Both the position numbers and the translations under genes were made by a program. Source: Isoetes taiwanensis (taxonomy: Eukaryota; Streptophyta; Lycopodiopsida; Isoetales; Isoetaceae). Taken from it: a stretch of 64,000 nucleotides of DNA. Location: contig JAJEKV010000005.1 of NCBI GenBank assembly GCA_021234155.1, forward strand, positions 17,592,089 through 17,656,088, given 5' to 3'. The notes under the pieces were generated by a model. The model was not told the origin of the DNA. It saw nothing but the letters and a program-made list of their open reading frames with translations, and made no database searches. This document shows, piece after piece, positions 22,214 through 33,665 of the stretch. Numbering within the stretch: the first letter of the stretch is position 1; each line of letters starts with the position of its first letter.

Positions 22214-23689
22214 GCTAAAAAAAGGTAGCAGTTAAAAGAGCAGCCAAGCCAGTTGAAACTTTTGGCATAAGATGAAGTTTAAACTTTTTGTGGCATGCGA
22301 TGTAGTTCTTGTTTTCCTGGCAGTGGAAATGGCATTAACTATATCTAAAATTTGCCTTTGAAGTACTTGAAGCAATAATCAAATGCTTCAAGTATTTGGT
22401 AGTAGATTGTTCATCTGTGTCAATCATACTATTGTCCAGAAATATTTGGCATCCTAGGAATTGGTGCCCTAGTGGTGCATCGCTCATCTCTCAATAACCA
22501 AAATCTTTTCCTAGCTGTTGTCATCATTGTTGTTATGGATAAGGTATGTCTGGTTGCTTTTGTGTATCTATGGAAGCCCGTGGTACTCTCTGTGCTGGGT
22601 GTTGCTAATATTTCACAATTGCTAATTGAGCCCATGATATTGTAATAAGAATTATACTTATTTTTCTATGATGTCGAAATGTCACACAAATCCTCTATAC
22701 ATCATCACATGTACATATATGCTATCGCATCTACATAGATGCTATGTAGACAAAATGAATTAACCATCATTCAAAAGACTAAGGGATATTGCAATCACCA
22801 CAATGAGCAAGGACTTTGCGAATAAAACAATAAGTCTCAATTCAATATGAGCCAGATCTGATCAACCTGTTTTGCATTTTTACATATGTTCACTTTGGGC
22901 TTGTTAATGATGCATTATATTTATGGGCAATGTTGATGGCAAACGTCTAATTTATTGCAAACACTAGAAAAATAAGTGGTTTCTTAATTCATGATGTCTG
23001 TATTTTTGGCATTATTACACCTGTACTTTTTGGCATTGTTGTATCTGCAAATAATGTATCAAGAGACATAGCAAACATGTCGGTGTAATTAAGGAAGATG
23101 AATCAAGTGAATTTTGCTAAACAATCAAGTGAATTTTGTTGTCTAATTACTCCAATAATCTATTGCATCCATATACTCTATAGTTATGCGACCCTAACTT
23201 GTTCCTTCACCAAGGGAATAGCAAAATTAAAAAAAAGAGCATAGCTGAACCTTAAACAATTACAAAGAAGCCGGAAGGGCGTACAGCACCTTTCATTTGG
23301 AAAAGTGCCCACTCGCAACACAAAATCTACTGCTTCTCAACATTGTATATCACATTTAAACTATAAATACTCCAACATTAGGACAACCTTTACGACAAAA
23401 TTAGCTCTAGTTATTATGCAATTTGTCTTGCAACTCAAATTTTGACTTCTATTATAAGAGCCATAAAGATAAGTACAATACCTGTCTCCAAGTTTACAAA
23501 TGTTTCTTCTTCATTTATGAAGGGCGGTTTCATTTATGGCCCAAAAATGTTGATGTAAAGCATCTGAAATAAGATCCCTCCACAATATCTTGTCCAAAAG
23601 TTCCATAACCCTCCAGAATATTATGCATCTATTTGCCAAGAGGACTCGCATGAAACCAACAAATAGATAGGCTTCTCATTCATCTCAGC
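22214..23689. other. No gene seen
   Basis: AT-rich DNA with only short frames. If the 29-30 kb exons belong to the Ulp1-like gene, this is part of its large intron. Confidence 0.45.
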
Positions 23690-23823
23690 AGATTTTCTAC
23701 AATGGTGGACAGTGGGTAGCCGCACACATGCGGACTACCCACGAAAAATAAAGGGAAAATCCAATCATATCATTTGGACCCCAAAACAAATACAATGCTA
23801 ATAGATGAGTGGCTGATGTACCT

Positions 23824-23902
23824 GCCGAAAGTTTATCACCGGGATTAAAAAACCCCGCCCTTTCGGGTTTTCGAGGAAAAACCCTAGTGATAAGCCTTCG
23901 GC
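23824..23902. repeat. Conserved stem-loop, copy A
   Basis: Left arm GCCGAAAGTTTATCAC (23824-23839) pairs with GTGATAAGCCTTCGGC (23887-23902) with two mismatched positions. The 47-base loop contains a second hairpin, AAAACCC / GGGTTTT. The same structure recurs at 24701-24779. Confidence 0.7.
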
Positions 23903-24700
23903 AAGGGGCTTAGACAAACGTAAGGCATAGAATCGCTCCCAAAAACCCCCGCATGGAGAAGTCGAAACGGATGCAGCGCCAACCCGTACACTGCACATCA
24001 CCAACACAACAAACGAGAAACATACCAAAAGAATAGCATCACCCGGTGGTGGAAAAAAAAGCATCACCCAGGGGTGGAAAAACATGATAAAATGTAACTT
24101 GTACAAAATACAATAAACAAAGAAGGGGGAGGGTGGGTTCAAAGAGAATAAGGTGCTGGCGAGAGAAAGAGGAAGCCCGATGAGATGGATGCGTGGATCT
24201 GCCGCCACCAAATAGCGAACTCCCAACCCAAAACGGGCATGCGCCGCCGCATGCATGCATGACATGCATGCTCGTCCCCATTCTAGAATGGCGATCCGAT
24301 GTCTCGGATCGATCGCGATTCTAGAATGGGACTCGCAAAAAACCAACAAAAACCGCCCGACTACCGTAGAACTTCCTTACAAACTAGGATCAAGGGCGAG
24401 GTCATTGGGACGAGGCCAAAGGCCGTAAAGGATAGCAAGAAAGATACGCCAAAATTGGCTAAACCCAGGCAGAAGAAGCCCTCCCCACCTCGAAACAATT
24501 CAAAGAGAATAAAAGATGCTGGCGAGAGAAGAGGAAGACTTAGACTTGCTTCTCATTCATCTCGAAAAGATTTTCTAATAATGGTGGATAGTGGGTAGCC
24601 GCACACATGCGAACTACCCATAAAAATAAAGGGAAAATCCAATTATATCATTTGGACCCCAACAAAATACAATGCTAATAGAGACTGGGCTAGTGTACCT

Positions 24701-24779
24701 GCCGAAAGCTTATCACCGGGATTAAAAAACCCCGCCCTTTCGGGTTTTCGAGGAAAAACCCTAGTGATAAGCCTTCGGC
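24701..24779. repeat. Conserved stem-loop, copy B
   Basis: Left arm GCCGAAAGCTTATCAC (24701-24716) and right arm GTGATAAGCCTTCGGC (24764-24779) pair with a single mismatch. The loop again contains AAAACCC / GGGTTTT. It pairs better than copy A, which differs by one base in the left arm. Confidence 0.75.
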
Positions 24780-25813
24780 AAGGGGCTTGGACAAACGTAA
24801 GGCATAAAAATCGCTCCCAAAACCCACGAATGGAAAAGTCGAAACAGATGCCGCCGCTAACCATGTACACGCACATCACCAACAAAACAACAAGACAAAA
24901 CAAACCTCCCCCGAGTGGAGGGCTGATTCTGCCGTGCCCGCGATAAAAATACAATAACAAAGAAGGGGGGGAGGGTGGGTTCAAAGAGAATAAGGTACTG
25001 CTGAGAGAGAAGAGGAAGCGCCGATGAGAAGTCGAAGCAGAAACGCGCCTAAAATAGCGAACTCCCAACCAGAGCGGGCATGCGCCGCCCGCATGCATGC
25101 AAAACATGCATGCTCGTCCCATTCTAGAATGGCGATCCGATGTCTCGGATCGATGGGATTCTAGAATGGGACTCGCATGAAACCAACAAACCGCCCGAAT
25201 ACCAAAGGACTTCCTTAACAAACTAGGATCGAGGACGAAGGTCACAGGATGAAGGCTGAGAAAGGACAGCATGAAAGAAACGCCAAATTGGCCAAACCAG
25301 GCACCCCTGCCTGGAAACAATTCAAAGAGAATAAGGTACTGCTGAGAGAGAAGAGGAAGCACCGATGAGAAGTCGGCGTAAACGCCGCGCTAAAATAGCT
25401 TACTCCCAACCGAAGGCGGGCATGCGCCGCCCGCATGCATGCAAAACATGCATGCTCGTCCCATTCTAGAATGGCGATCCGATGTCTCGGATCGATGGGA
25501 TTTGCCAAGAGACTGTTCCTAAGAGAAAACATCATGAGTGTTGTGTCTTTCACAAAAGAGGCAACATGCAGAAGACAAAAACATCACGAGTGTTGTGTCG
25601 TGCCAATGAGCACCTAAATGAACGGTCTCAAAAAAGGAGGTTGTGTTGTAGGCGCCAGACTGACTGAACATTAAGGATGTCCAAGAGGGCCCAGTCTAAC
25701 ATTTGATCTAACCATATTGAAGAATAGTAAAAAGAAAGCGTTTTGCTCAGAAAGTCTAAGGCTGGAGGCGCTCAAATTAGCTATGGCCAGTAGATCAGGC
25801 ACTGCGCTTGATC

Positions 25814-26522
25814 CAGGGATAGGTTCAATACTGTATACGTTTTATACGCAATACGTATTTTTCGTTTGATACGGCACAAATTTGACGTTTAATACGTCAA
25901 AAATACGGCTAAAAAAAATTTCCGGCTGTCGAAAACTTTCGCGTAGTTTAAAACAACTGCTTTAAACTACGCTCCGGTTCGCCGCAAAATTTAAACAAAG
26001 CATTTTTCGCCACGCCGAACTCAAATAGTTTCGCGATAAGCGAATGAACTGCTTTCGCTTACGCCGAAAACATCTTCGCCAGTTTAAACAAATAACTTCG
26101 CTGCAGTTTAACGCCAAATAAATATATATAGAAAACTTCGTTTAAAACTTAAAACTGCCGCTTTTACGCCGAACCGCCTTTTGGCGTAGTTTAAACGCAA
26201 AAGAATGTTTATGCATCTAACAAAAGTTTCGCTGTAAACATTAACCTTTATACTTTCGCCGAAAAGAGTTTCGCTGCAAGTTTAACATTAAGGCTTTCGC
26301 TTTACGCCGGCGAGGGGATTCGCCAATAGTTTAAAAATTAGACTTCAAAAGCTACGCTGAAGAAAGTTCGCTGTGTAGCCGAAATTAAAGGTTTCGCTTT
26401 ACGCCGAACTTTTTTCCTACCGGCGAAAGATTAATACAAAAATACGCATTTTCCCAAAAATACGTATTTTTGCACTTTATACGTCTGAAAAAATAGTTTC
26501 ATACGTACAGAACCTATCCCTG
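25814..26522. mobile_element. 709-bp hAT-type MITE with GCTTGATC target duplication
   Basis: Perfect 8-bp direct repeats GCTTGATC lie at 25806-25813 and 26523-26530. The terminal inverted repeats are CAGGGATAGGTTC (25814-25826) and GAACCTATCCCTG (26510-26522), identical over 13 bp. CAGGG ends and 8-bp duplication are typical of hAT. Subterminal regions on both sides are full of ATACGTATTTTT, TATACG and related words. The centre is unusual: dense TTCGC, CGCCGAA and GTTTAAA words in both orientations. No coding capacity, so it depends on a transposase elsewhere. Confidence 0.92.
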
Positions 26523-26530
26523 GCTTGATC

Positions 26531-29019
26531 AAGCGATGCCATAGGCCACTTTGTAAATAGATTCGTAAACAGATTTGCTTATTCCACTTTGATGTGTTTG
26601 TGTAGATAGATAGTGAACATATATAGATAATGAAGAAAGATGCAGCAGAAACAAATCTGTGAGGGAAGGGGTACAGATTTTAGCATGTTTTTCTATGAGC
26701 TACTTACTGCCTAGTAATGCATACACCACATATATTTGAACTGCCCCCATGCATTTTATACGGATCTATGAGATTCGAACTGTAGCAAAGCTAGAGACAA
26801 CCCATATTACTACTGGATGATTCCATGGTGTAAGACATAATTTCAACAAGTCTAATTACTTCGCTGTAAGAGCATTTAAGAAGGCAAATAATTCTCTATA
26901 TTCTATTTGCTTAGACACCTACACAAAATTTTCACTCTGCAATTTCTAGACAGCTATCATAGGATCTCATTGATGTGCTAAAAATAGAGGCGTGAAAATG
27001 AGAAAGGAAATGTGCCTCCTCAGTCTATACCTAGCCAAAATTGATCTAATAAAATAGCAAATTCGTACAACTGGAGAAAAAACAGCACATTTGCAAGTTT
27101 GATTAAAATCAATACTCTGCATGTAAATAATCATATTCACTGTATATAGCTGTTATTCTAATAAATAGAATACAGAATCCCCCAAAAATCAACTCAGAAT
27201 AGAGTGCTTGTTGTGTTTACATTGCACAATCTTCTGCAGGGCGTGGAAGTGAACTAACTCCAACGTGTTGACAATTTACCCAACACTTTCAAGTAGACAG
27301 AAAAGCCTGGGCCATATATCATCCTGCAGATGCTCCCCAAAAAACAAAGAATTGCAAGTGAATGTAAATGACGAAAAAATGTGGCGTGTAATTGTCATCC
27401 AATGTAATTTATCCCATAAAGCAAATGGCAATGTAGCATGCCAAACTATCAACATTCGAGATGTAAAGCGGTATACTGCATGAGGTATTGGAGTTTTGAA
27501 TATGCGTTCACATGTAACCGGATGATCATAGAGCGTGTCGTTTCATGTCCCGAAAAATACTATCGAATTTGGAGACCCATCAAGTACGGGGAGAGATCGA
27601 AGTCGATTTGGAGACCCATGAAGAAACAGGATTCAAAGGTCAATTTTAAAAATACTTCTTGTGGGTTCACAACCGAGGATTTGCAGCAGTCAGAGGCATA
27701 GGCTCATGATTTTGACTCAGTAGATGGATAGAGACCCTTGAGAATACATAGATAATAGGTCAGTATTCACAGAGTCATAGGGTTTTTGCCTCGAGAAATG
27801 TTAAGTTTGAAGCGATTGCAATCGATATCAAAAACATAATAATATGCCATATCGAGCTAAGGAAAGAAATAAACCTCTATGCATAAGCCGGGCTCACTTT
27901 CGATCCTGCTAACCTCTGTGACAATAGAGAGACAAACCTATAAATATGCAGCTCATCCCGGGCATAATCAACTAACAGATTTCATGACATGAAAAATCTA
28001 ACTACCGCAAGAGTGTTTTCACAGATAGATAAATCTTCTACATTTTACTACGGGAACTATAGTCTAACCTCGATGTGGCATGTCTCTCAAGGCGGTCTTC
28101 AAGAATCAATGCGGTGCCTTGTGATTCTAGTCTAAATCCTGCAATAACAACTCCGGACCCGGCAAGTTGTGGGGACCACGCTGACCTCTTCATCTCCGAA
28201 ACGCAGCCAAGGCACGTAAAAAATATTAGGTCGCTTACCATAGTTTGCACCTAAAATAGAAGCACGACCCACATAGGCTTATGCTTACGAAATGGCATTT
28301 CATGAAAACCCCGACCCATTGCCTCAACGAAAATCCCTCAATCCATCAAAGACCGGAGGGTCGCAGGCATCTCAATCCGATGTGCTTGTTCAAACCGACA
28401 AAAAGAATGAGAGATAAACAATGGTCTAAGCCTTTGCATACCGCTGCGTTAAGTTGCTTTAGCCCTTCCCGAGAGATAGGGGTTTCAAAAATCGCCTACG
28501 TAATGGACATTTAATTGCTTCCCTCGTCATAAATCTATTGTTACATACACATTTCCGGCATTGAGAGTTACTCCGGCACACCAATCTCCTCCTAAGAATC
28601 TGCGTTTAGAGCTCGCTATTCGTGCTTTGCTGCTGCCCCTCTGAAACCACAAGACCCACGCTTTTGAGGTCTGCGGCCCCACGGCTCTGCTATGGCAATC
28701 AAATTGGGGCCTTCGAATCAGGCCCATGGGCCTTATAAATCATAGCGCATGCACAAAAAGCAATGCTAGAGCAGATGTGAAGGCTACGAGGTCGCCCTTG
28801 AACCTTTGGAGTACAATCTCGGATATCAAAGCAGATGTCACCACTAAAGAGGCTGCTTCAAGAATGCACGCAGTAAAAAATAAACTTAGAAATAGCTACG
28901 AACCTAAATCTAAATCTTCAAGTTCCGAACCTGCAGAATCAACCTCTGAAGCAACACGACCAGAGCCATAGCCAAGTCCGAGGTGCAGAAGCCATAGCCA
29001 AGTCCGGCTGGATGACCGA
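26531..29019. other. No gene supported
   Basis: Several frames of 60-90 codons on both strands, none with a recognisable motif. The stretch around 28030-28970 has higher GC and overlapping frames on both strands (for example an 81-codon plus frame at 28726-28971, Lys/Ser-rich). It could hold exons, but I cannot choose a strand. Between the Ulp1 exons and the 29.3 kb exons this may be intron. Confidence 0.35.
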
Positions 29020-29155
29020 GCATTTACAGGCAGCAGCCAGTTTTTAGCAGTCATCAGCATATGCTAGGTATATGCCAGCATATACTTGAATATGCCCACA
29101 TACCCACATAAACGAGGGTTTGCCCCCCTAGGGGCAACCCAAAAAACATACACAA
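29020..29155 (-). repeat. Dispersed repeat containing GGGTTGCCCC, copy 1
   Basis: On the minus strand TTTTTTGGGTTGCCCCTAGG leads into GCAAACCCTCGTTT, a TATATGCTGG word and TGATGACTGCTAAAAAC. The same order is found on the plus strand at about 53401-53540. A shorter, more diverged piece lies at about 22020-22075 (minus). No terminal repeats or duplications identified. Confidence 0.7.
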
Positions 29156-29333
29156 ATACCTTGATTCTAATTGAGCATTTTTATGCCTACAAACATAAGT
29201 GTATGTAGTCAGAGATGTATTCATATGCTTAATATTTGAATTAGACATTAGCATACAAGAGTTAATGATGCCTATAATTACAATTCCAAGTAATTAAACC
29301 CTAAACTAAACACCCAAAACAGGCAAGTCTCAC

Positions 29334-30090
29334 CTTTTTACATTTGTTGCTTCCTTTCTTGAATCTACCTTTCTTTTTAACTTTGCTGCCTCGTCCTCCT
29401 TTTTCACGAACACCTGTACAGCCTTTGTTGCAACTTTGCATGCCCTTTCAAGATCTACGCTCTCCAATTCAGCTACCCCTTTCACATGTAGGCTCTCCTC
29501 TCTTGTGTCATCTACTACCAACAAATTAAAACCCCAATGCAAATTTGGTATAGATATGGAAAACATTAAAAATATGCACCTGACATTGAATTCTTGCATC
29601 ATGGCAGCTTGATGTCATCAGATTGCTCACCATTTAAATCAGCCCGTTCACCTGGAAAATGGCAAGTTCAGGCTTTTGAGTTCAGCACTAAATTAAAACA
29701 GTAAGAATGTAGTTAGAGACACTTACTATTGAATGGCTCGTGTTGCTGCTGCAACAAAGCCAACTCTGTTTCCACATTTGGGATCTCACCTACAAGAATA
29801 AACCCTAAAATCAATTCATTAACAAATTGGGCTAAAAACACTTCTACTAGACCGGGTACCTTGCACATCTTCTATCAACACCTCATGAGGTTTCTGCCCC
29901 TCTAGTGCAGCCAACTTCTGCTCTAAATGTGCTTTGTCCTCCACATTGTCAAAGATTTGTTCTTTCACAGGCGACCTAGATGTGGATGGAGTTTCACTAC
30001 TAAGGACATCATCCTTTGCTGATGTTTCAGCTCCAGAGGACTCCTCATATGTCAATTTCAACCCTTTTCCATGAAATTTCTTCGTGCAAC
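29334..30090 (-). CDS. Four phase-consistent exons, charged coiled-coil-like; probable upstream part of the Ulp1-like gene
   Basis: Minus-strand exons 30090-29860, 29789-29727, 29651-29631 (a 21-base micro-exon) and 29511-29334 have canonical GT-AG borders, and their phases fit at all three junctions with no stop. This gives about 164 residues. The product is rich in Glu, Lys, Ser and Ala: a Ser/Thr-rich acidic part, a Leu-rich heptad-like stretch (L-A-A-L-E-G; E-L-A-L-L-Q-Q-Q) and a Lys/Glu helix at the end. I recognise no domain. The last exon ends in phase 2, which is what the first Ulp1-like exon at 21893 needs (AG plus A gives Arg). One gene of at least nine exons, with a ~7.4-kb intron carrying the repeat block and hAT MITE, is therefore plausible but not proven. 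Further exons upstream of 30090 are expected. Confidence 0.55.
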
Positions 30091-30499
30091 CTAAACCAAG
30101 TAACAATGAAGTCACAAACATGCTTAGCAAATATACATGGCTGCTGGTTTCTTGATGCTATCCATATCTACATTGAAGAAATTTGTGAGTAAATTAATTT
30201 TATTATCTTGTTAACATGTACATCCCAACATGTCAAAAGGTAAATGTAAAGGAAAAATTCATGTCAATGAAAAAAAGCTAAAAAAATTGCAAACTAGATG
30301 TAAATCAGAAGTGGTAAAACAGATGTACAATTATAGTATAATAATATCTACCAACATGACTGCTATAAATGTAATAGAAAACTTGAAAGATAGATGTAAT
30401 CATAATCTCATTTGCATTCTAGCATGTTATATGTACATATAAAGAGAAAATACACAGATGTGAAAAAGAACTGCTCAAAACAAAGATCCAATTGCAATT

Positions 30500-30796
30500 A
30501 AAATACATTCAAGTGCATTTGGTGATTTTCAAAGGAATCCGGAAGGGAACTGCCGGAATGCATCAGCTCCGGCTCTGAATCTAAATCCAACAACTCTGAT
30601 AGGAGAGATTTCAATGGGGAGAATGGCATGGACAATTTCAGCAATGATATTCGGTTGGTCCAGCAAGCATCTAGGTCTGTAGGGGGTGCCACGCAGCCGG
30701 CATTCTATTTTGCAGGGAATATCGCACAACAAGCATCTGTGGTTTATGCTTTCGAGAATACCTCTGCACCCAGCAGATCAAATGAGTGGATTTGAC
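30500..30796. other. Ambiguous coding-like segment, open on both strands
   Basis: On the plus strand a frame stays open for ~95 codons up to TGA near 30795, with Ser/Asn/Asp-rich text and no ATG. On the minus strand a 64-codon frame (30692-30498) reads as an acidic Leu/Ser-rich peptide. If the minus reading is right it could be a further exon of the gene at 29.3-30.1 kb. I cannot decide. Confidence 0.25.
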
Positions 30797-31585
30797 CCTG
30801 CGTCTCTGGCTGCATATCAAGGGGTGTTTATGGGTAGTTTGAAACATGAGCTCTTGGATGATAAAGCATTTGGGTTAGATTTTAATCGGTTTTGCTTTGA
30901 GAAAAGGTCAAGTTACAGTTGATCTGCTACATTTAGGTTAGGCTTGCCTAAATTATGCAGGACCTGTGGTGATTTTGCCTTGTGCAGACATTTATGCTGG
31001 ATCTCTATTTTTGGCAATATTACCAAATTGGATATCTGCAGCGACAGCATTTGGGTTTGGTTGGTCCTGTTTGGACGATGGATCAGTGGAGCTGTTTTTG
31101 ACCTGCTTTATTTACTAAAGCCAGTTTACATGTACTCTGTCAATCAATCAGAAGATTCTTGCAGTTTTTGAGGTGTTTTGCAAATCTGGGAGATTACAAC
31201 GAGAGATGATTCGAGGCAGAAAAGGAGCAATGTTATGCATAGGCTGTGAGTCTTGTTTGAGAGCATTCTTTTAGGTTGGATTTCTAGTCCCTTGTACAAG
31301 ATTGATAATTGAACATTACGCATTTGGTTTTAGTGAGGGAATACGTACAGCAGAATTTATGAAGCTCTGTCTACAAACCATAGTTCGATCTCATGAAGAG
31401 ATTGGCCTGAATCTCCGATTTATGGTCTGCTCCTTTAGGATGTAGCTGAGATGGATCCGTAGACATAGCAAGGGGCAGATATTCAAGAGGGAAATGTATT
31501 GGCTGTAAGCATTGGTCTAAATTGGGTGAAAAGTGAACGGCATTGTGACTGCAAGTTCAAAACAGTTTCTGGTAATCGGAATTTA
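30797..31585. other. No gene seen; left flank of the LTR element
   Basis: Short frames only. The TGAAT at 31586-31590 is the target duplication of the adjacent retrotransposon. Confidence 0.5.
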
Positions 31586-31590
31586 TGAAT

Positions 31591-33038
31591 TGTGACGTCC
31601 CCTACTCGTATACGATGCCAGCACCGTATACCAACAGGAGTTCATCCCCCGCACCAGCTCCACACTGATACAGGGCCCTCCACATATCACTGTGACCGGC
31701 TAGAGTTCACAGTGGGAAGAGTGAAGGGGTCATTTTACCCCGTCTTCCTCAGGGCCTACCTAGCTGCGGAGGCATAAACATACATGTCAGTAGTACATAC
31801 ATCAACATCATATGACCATCACGAAGGATGGTTCTCCACATATCTGCATAGACAAAGATCAGCACATCACATAGGGAATCCTACCCAAGGCTCGCATTAC
31901 GAGGGGATGGGTGACAAGCTCGGGTCTCCGAGAGGTCATTGCGCATGCGAATTCATGGCAATGGATTTGGCTGGCATAAGAACATGGCTTAGGGTTGTCC
32001 ACTCCATCCACCCCTCCTGTGCACACTTTGCAGAGTAGGTTGAAAAGTGTTGGGACCTGACTATAGCCCGCCGGGTGCATAGCCAAAGGGGCTACGTCTA
32101 CTGGGTTACATCTCCCCCACCCAGATGGGGCGGTAGGGATCACTCCCTCCGAGATCTACATCTTGACTCAAGGTGACTAGAGGGCCACTTGCCCTTATTC
32201 GACTTGAACTCACTTTGGAAGGTCATATCCACCACCCCACGAGTGTGAGCCCATGCCTTGCCCACACGCCAGTGGCAAGCCATTAGACCTAGTCACAATG
32301 ATCCCCGGTAGGCCTTACACACCAGAGGGATCGTTCAAGAGTCAGAACACGAACCTCATTCTAAGCCAGTGGACCAGCTAGGAGCATCATCTACTAAGCT
32401 TTAAGTCTCTACCCCCCTTCCCAATACAATGAGTCCACAGAATACATCCGTCCATCATATCAACATAAGTAAATAAGAACTAATCTAATTCATAGAGTTA
32501 GGTTCTTTAGTTAGAGTCAATCTCAGGATCTGCTTGGCTACTAAGGGTGATTTAATAGGCTAAACCTACTGGTTCGAAGGCTGGAACAAGGTTTAGGCTA
32601 TTCAATCGACAAATACCTGATCCTGGTTCACTCCTCTCGATCCGGCGTCCATGTCTCGCTCGCCCGGGATGCGGTCGGAAGGATGATCTGACAAGCTGGG
32701 GCGCACTGGCAGATCGTGGGAGTTGGAATTGACTCCTCGGTAGCCTGAATCCCAGCTCCGGAAGGTCCGTAGGCGAAAAAGGGAAAGTTAGGGTTTGGTG
32801 CCTTATGTAGGCTATCGTTAGGTTTAGGGTTTCCATGACCCTTGGTCTACCTTTAATGGGTTAAAGGTCTAAAAGTCGCCTTGCTAAGTGTGCGCACCAT
32901 TGCAAGTTGCCCCCTAGGGCACCCTTGCTTGGGTACACGTCGGCGAGACCGCGTCGATTGGGGCCGGCGTAATGGCGTGGCGGTGCTGATCAAGATATAG
33001 ATCACCCCCGACCGTGATATCAGGCTTGGAACGTCACA
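31591..33038 (-). repeat. Left LTR of the LARD (3' LTR of the element)
   Basis: 1448 bp, beginning TGTGACGTCCCC and ending GGAACGTCACA on the plus strand, so the ends are an 8-bp inverted repeat TGTGACGT/ACGTCACA. It differs from the right LTR by substitutions and several indels. For example, it lacks a ~65-base segment present at about 41505-41570. Confidence 0.92.
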
Positions 33039-33119
33039 TTCTCCCCACCTTGAAATGATGCTGTCCGCAGCATCGTGGGTCTCCCCACCTTGGAGTCTTC
33101 CTAACCTGCAATCAACTTG

Positions 33120-33665
33120 ATGCATACAATATTTTTCTATTATACTTACACAATTATTAGGATTACCTTAAAGTACTATTAAAACATTATTACGTCATTA
33201 CATTATCAAGTAACTTATCAATTCGTAACTTCTATTAAAACAAGGTACTTATTAGTTTCCGTTATCACAACATTTAGTTTATCACAATTTAACACTTTCA
33301 TATACAATTATTATTTAAGGTACTCTTCATCCCTTGCAACACATTCCAATAAAATTTGTGTTGCAAGTCTTCGCACCTTAAAATCCTGCATTAATTCTAC
33401 AATATCTATAATTACATACTTACTATCTTAATTATTAGAATTACTCTAAGGTAATGTTTAAGACATTACTGTACTATTTCATTATCCAATTAACTTATCA
33501 CTTCATAACTTAATTCACGCAAGGTAATTATTAACCTTACTTAATACAACATTTAAGTTTATCAAAGTTTATCAATTTCATACCAAATTTACACTTCTAA
33601 GGTACTCTTCATCCCTTGCAACACATTATAACAAAATTTGTGTTGCAAGTCTTCGTAGCTCGACC
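33120..33665. repeat. ~280-bp imperfect tandem duplication inside the LARD
   Basis: AAGGTACTCTTCATCCCTTG followed by CAACACATT and AAAATTTGTGTTGCAAGTCTTCG occurs at about 33318 and again at about 33600. The AT-rich sequence before each (ATTATTAGGATTAC / ATTATTAGAATTAC and on) also matches. Confidence 0.75.

Larger units (their letters stand above)
23690..25500. repeat. Repeat block: tandem ~840/340-bp units related to the 16 kb modules
   Basis: The landmark ATTCTAGAAT followed by GGCGATCCGATGTCTCGG occurs at 24280, 25121 and 25463 (spacings 841 and 342). Each copy is preceded by GCATGC palindromes and followed by hairpin CGATCCGA/TCGGATCG. The two long units also share a ~500-bp portion (23690-24170 and 24570-25000) that begins with a GGTGGA-AGTGGGTAGCCGCACAC phrase and contains a strong stem-loop. 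Minus-strand frames of 183 and 239 codons span the units and are similar to each other. They may be translated by chance, since frames are Ser/Phe/Leu-rich with no motif. The module is in reverse orientation to the 16 kb copies. Confidence 0.8.

Noticed and set aside
23824-24779. Hammerhead ribozyme or retrozyme
   Set aside because: The stem-loop lacks the CTGANGA and GAAA core in either orientation.
23798-25362. Minus-strand frames of 183 and 239 codons that resemble each other
   Set aside because: Their similarity is explained by DNA duplication of the repeat unit. Composition is Ser/Phe/Leu-rich with no domain.
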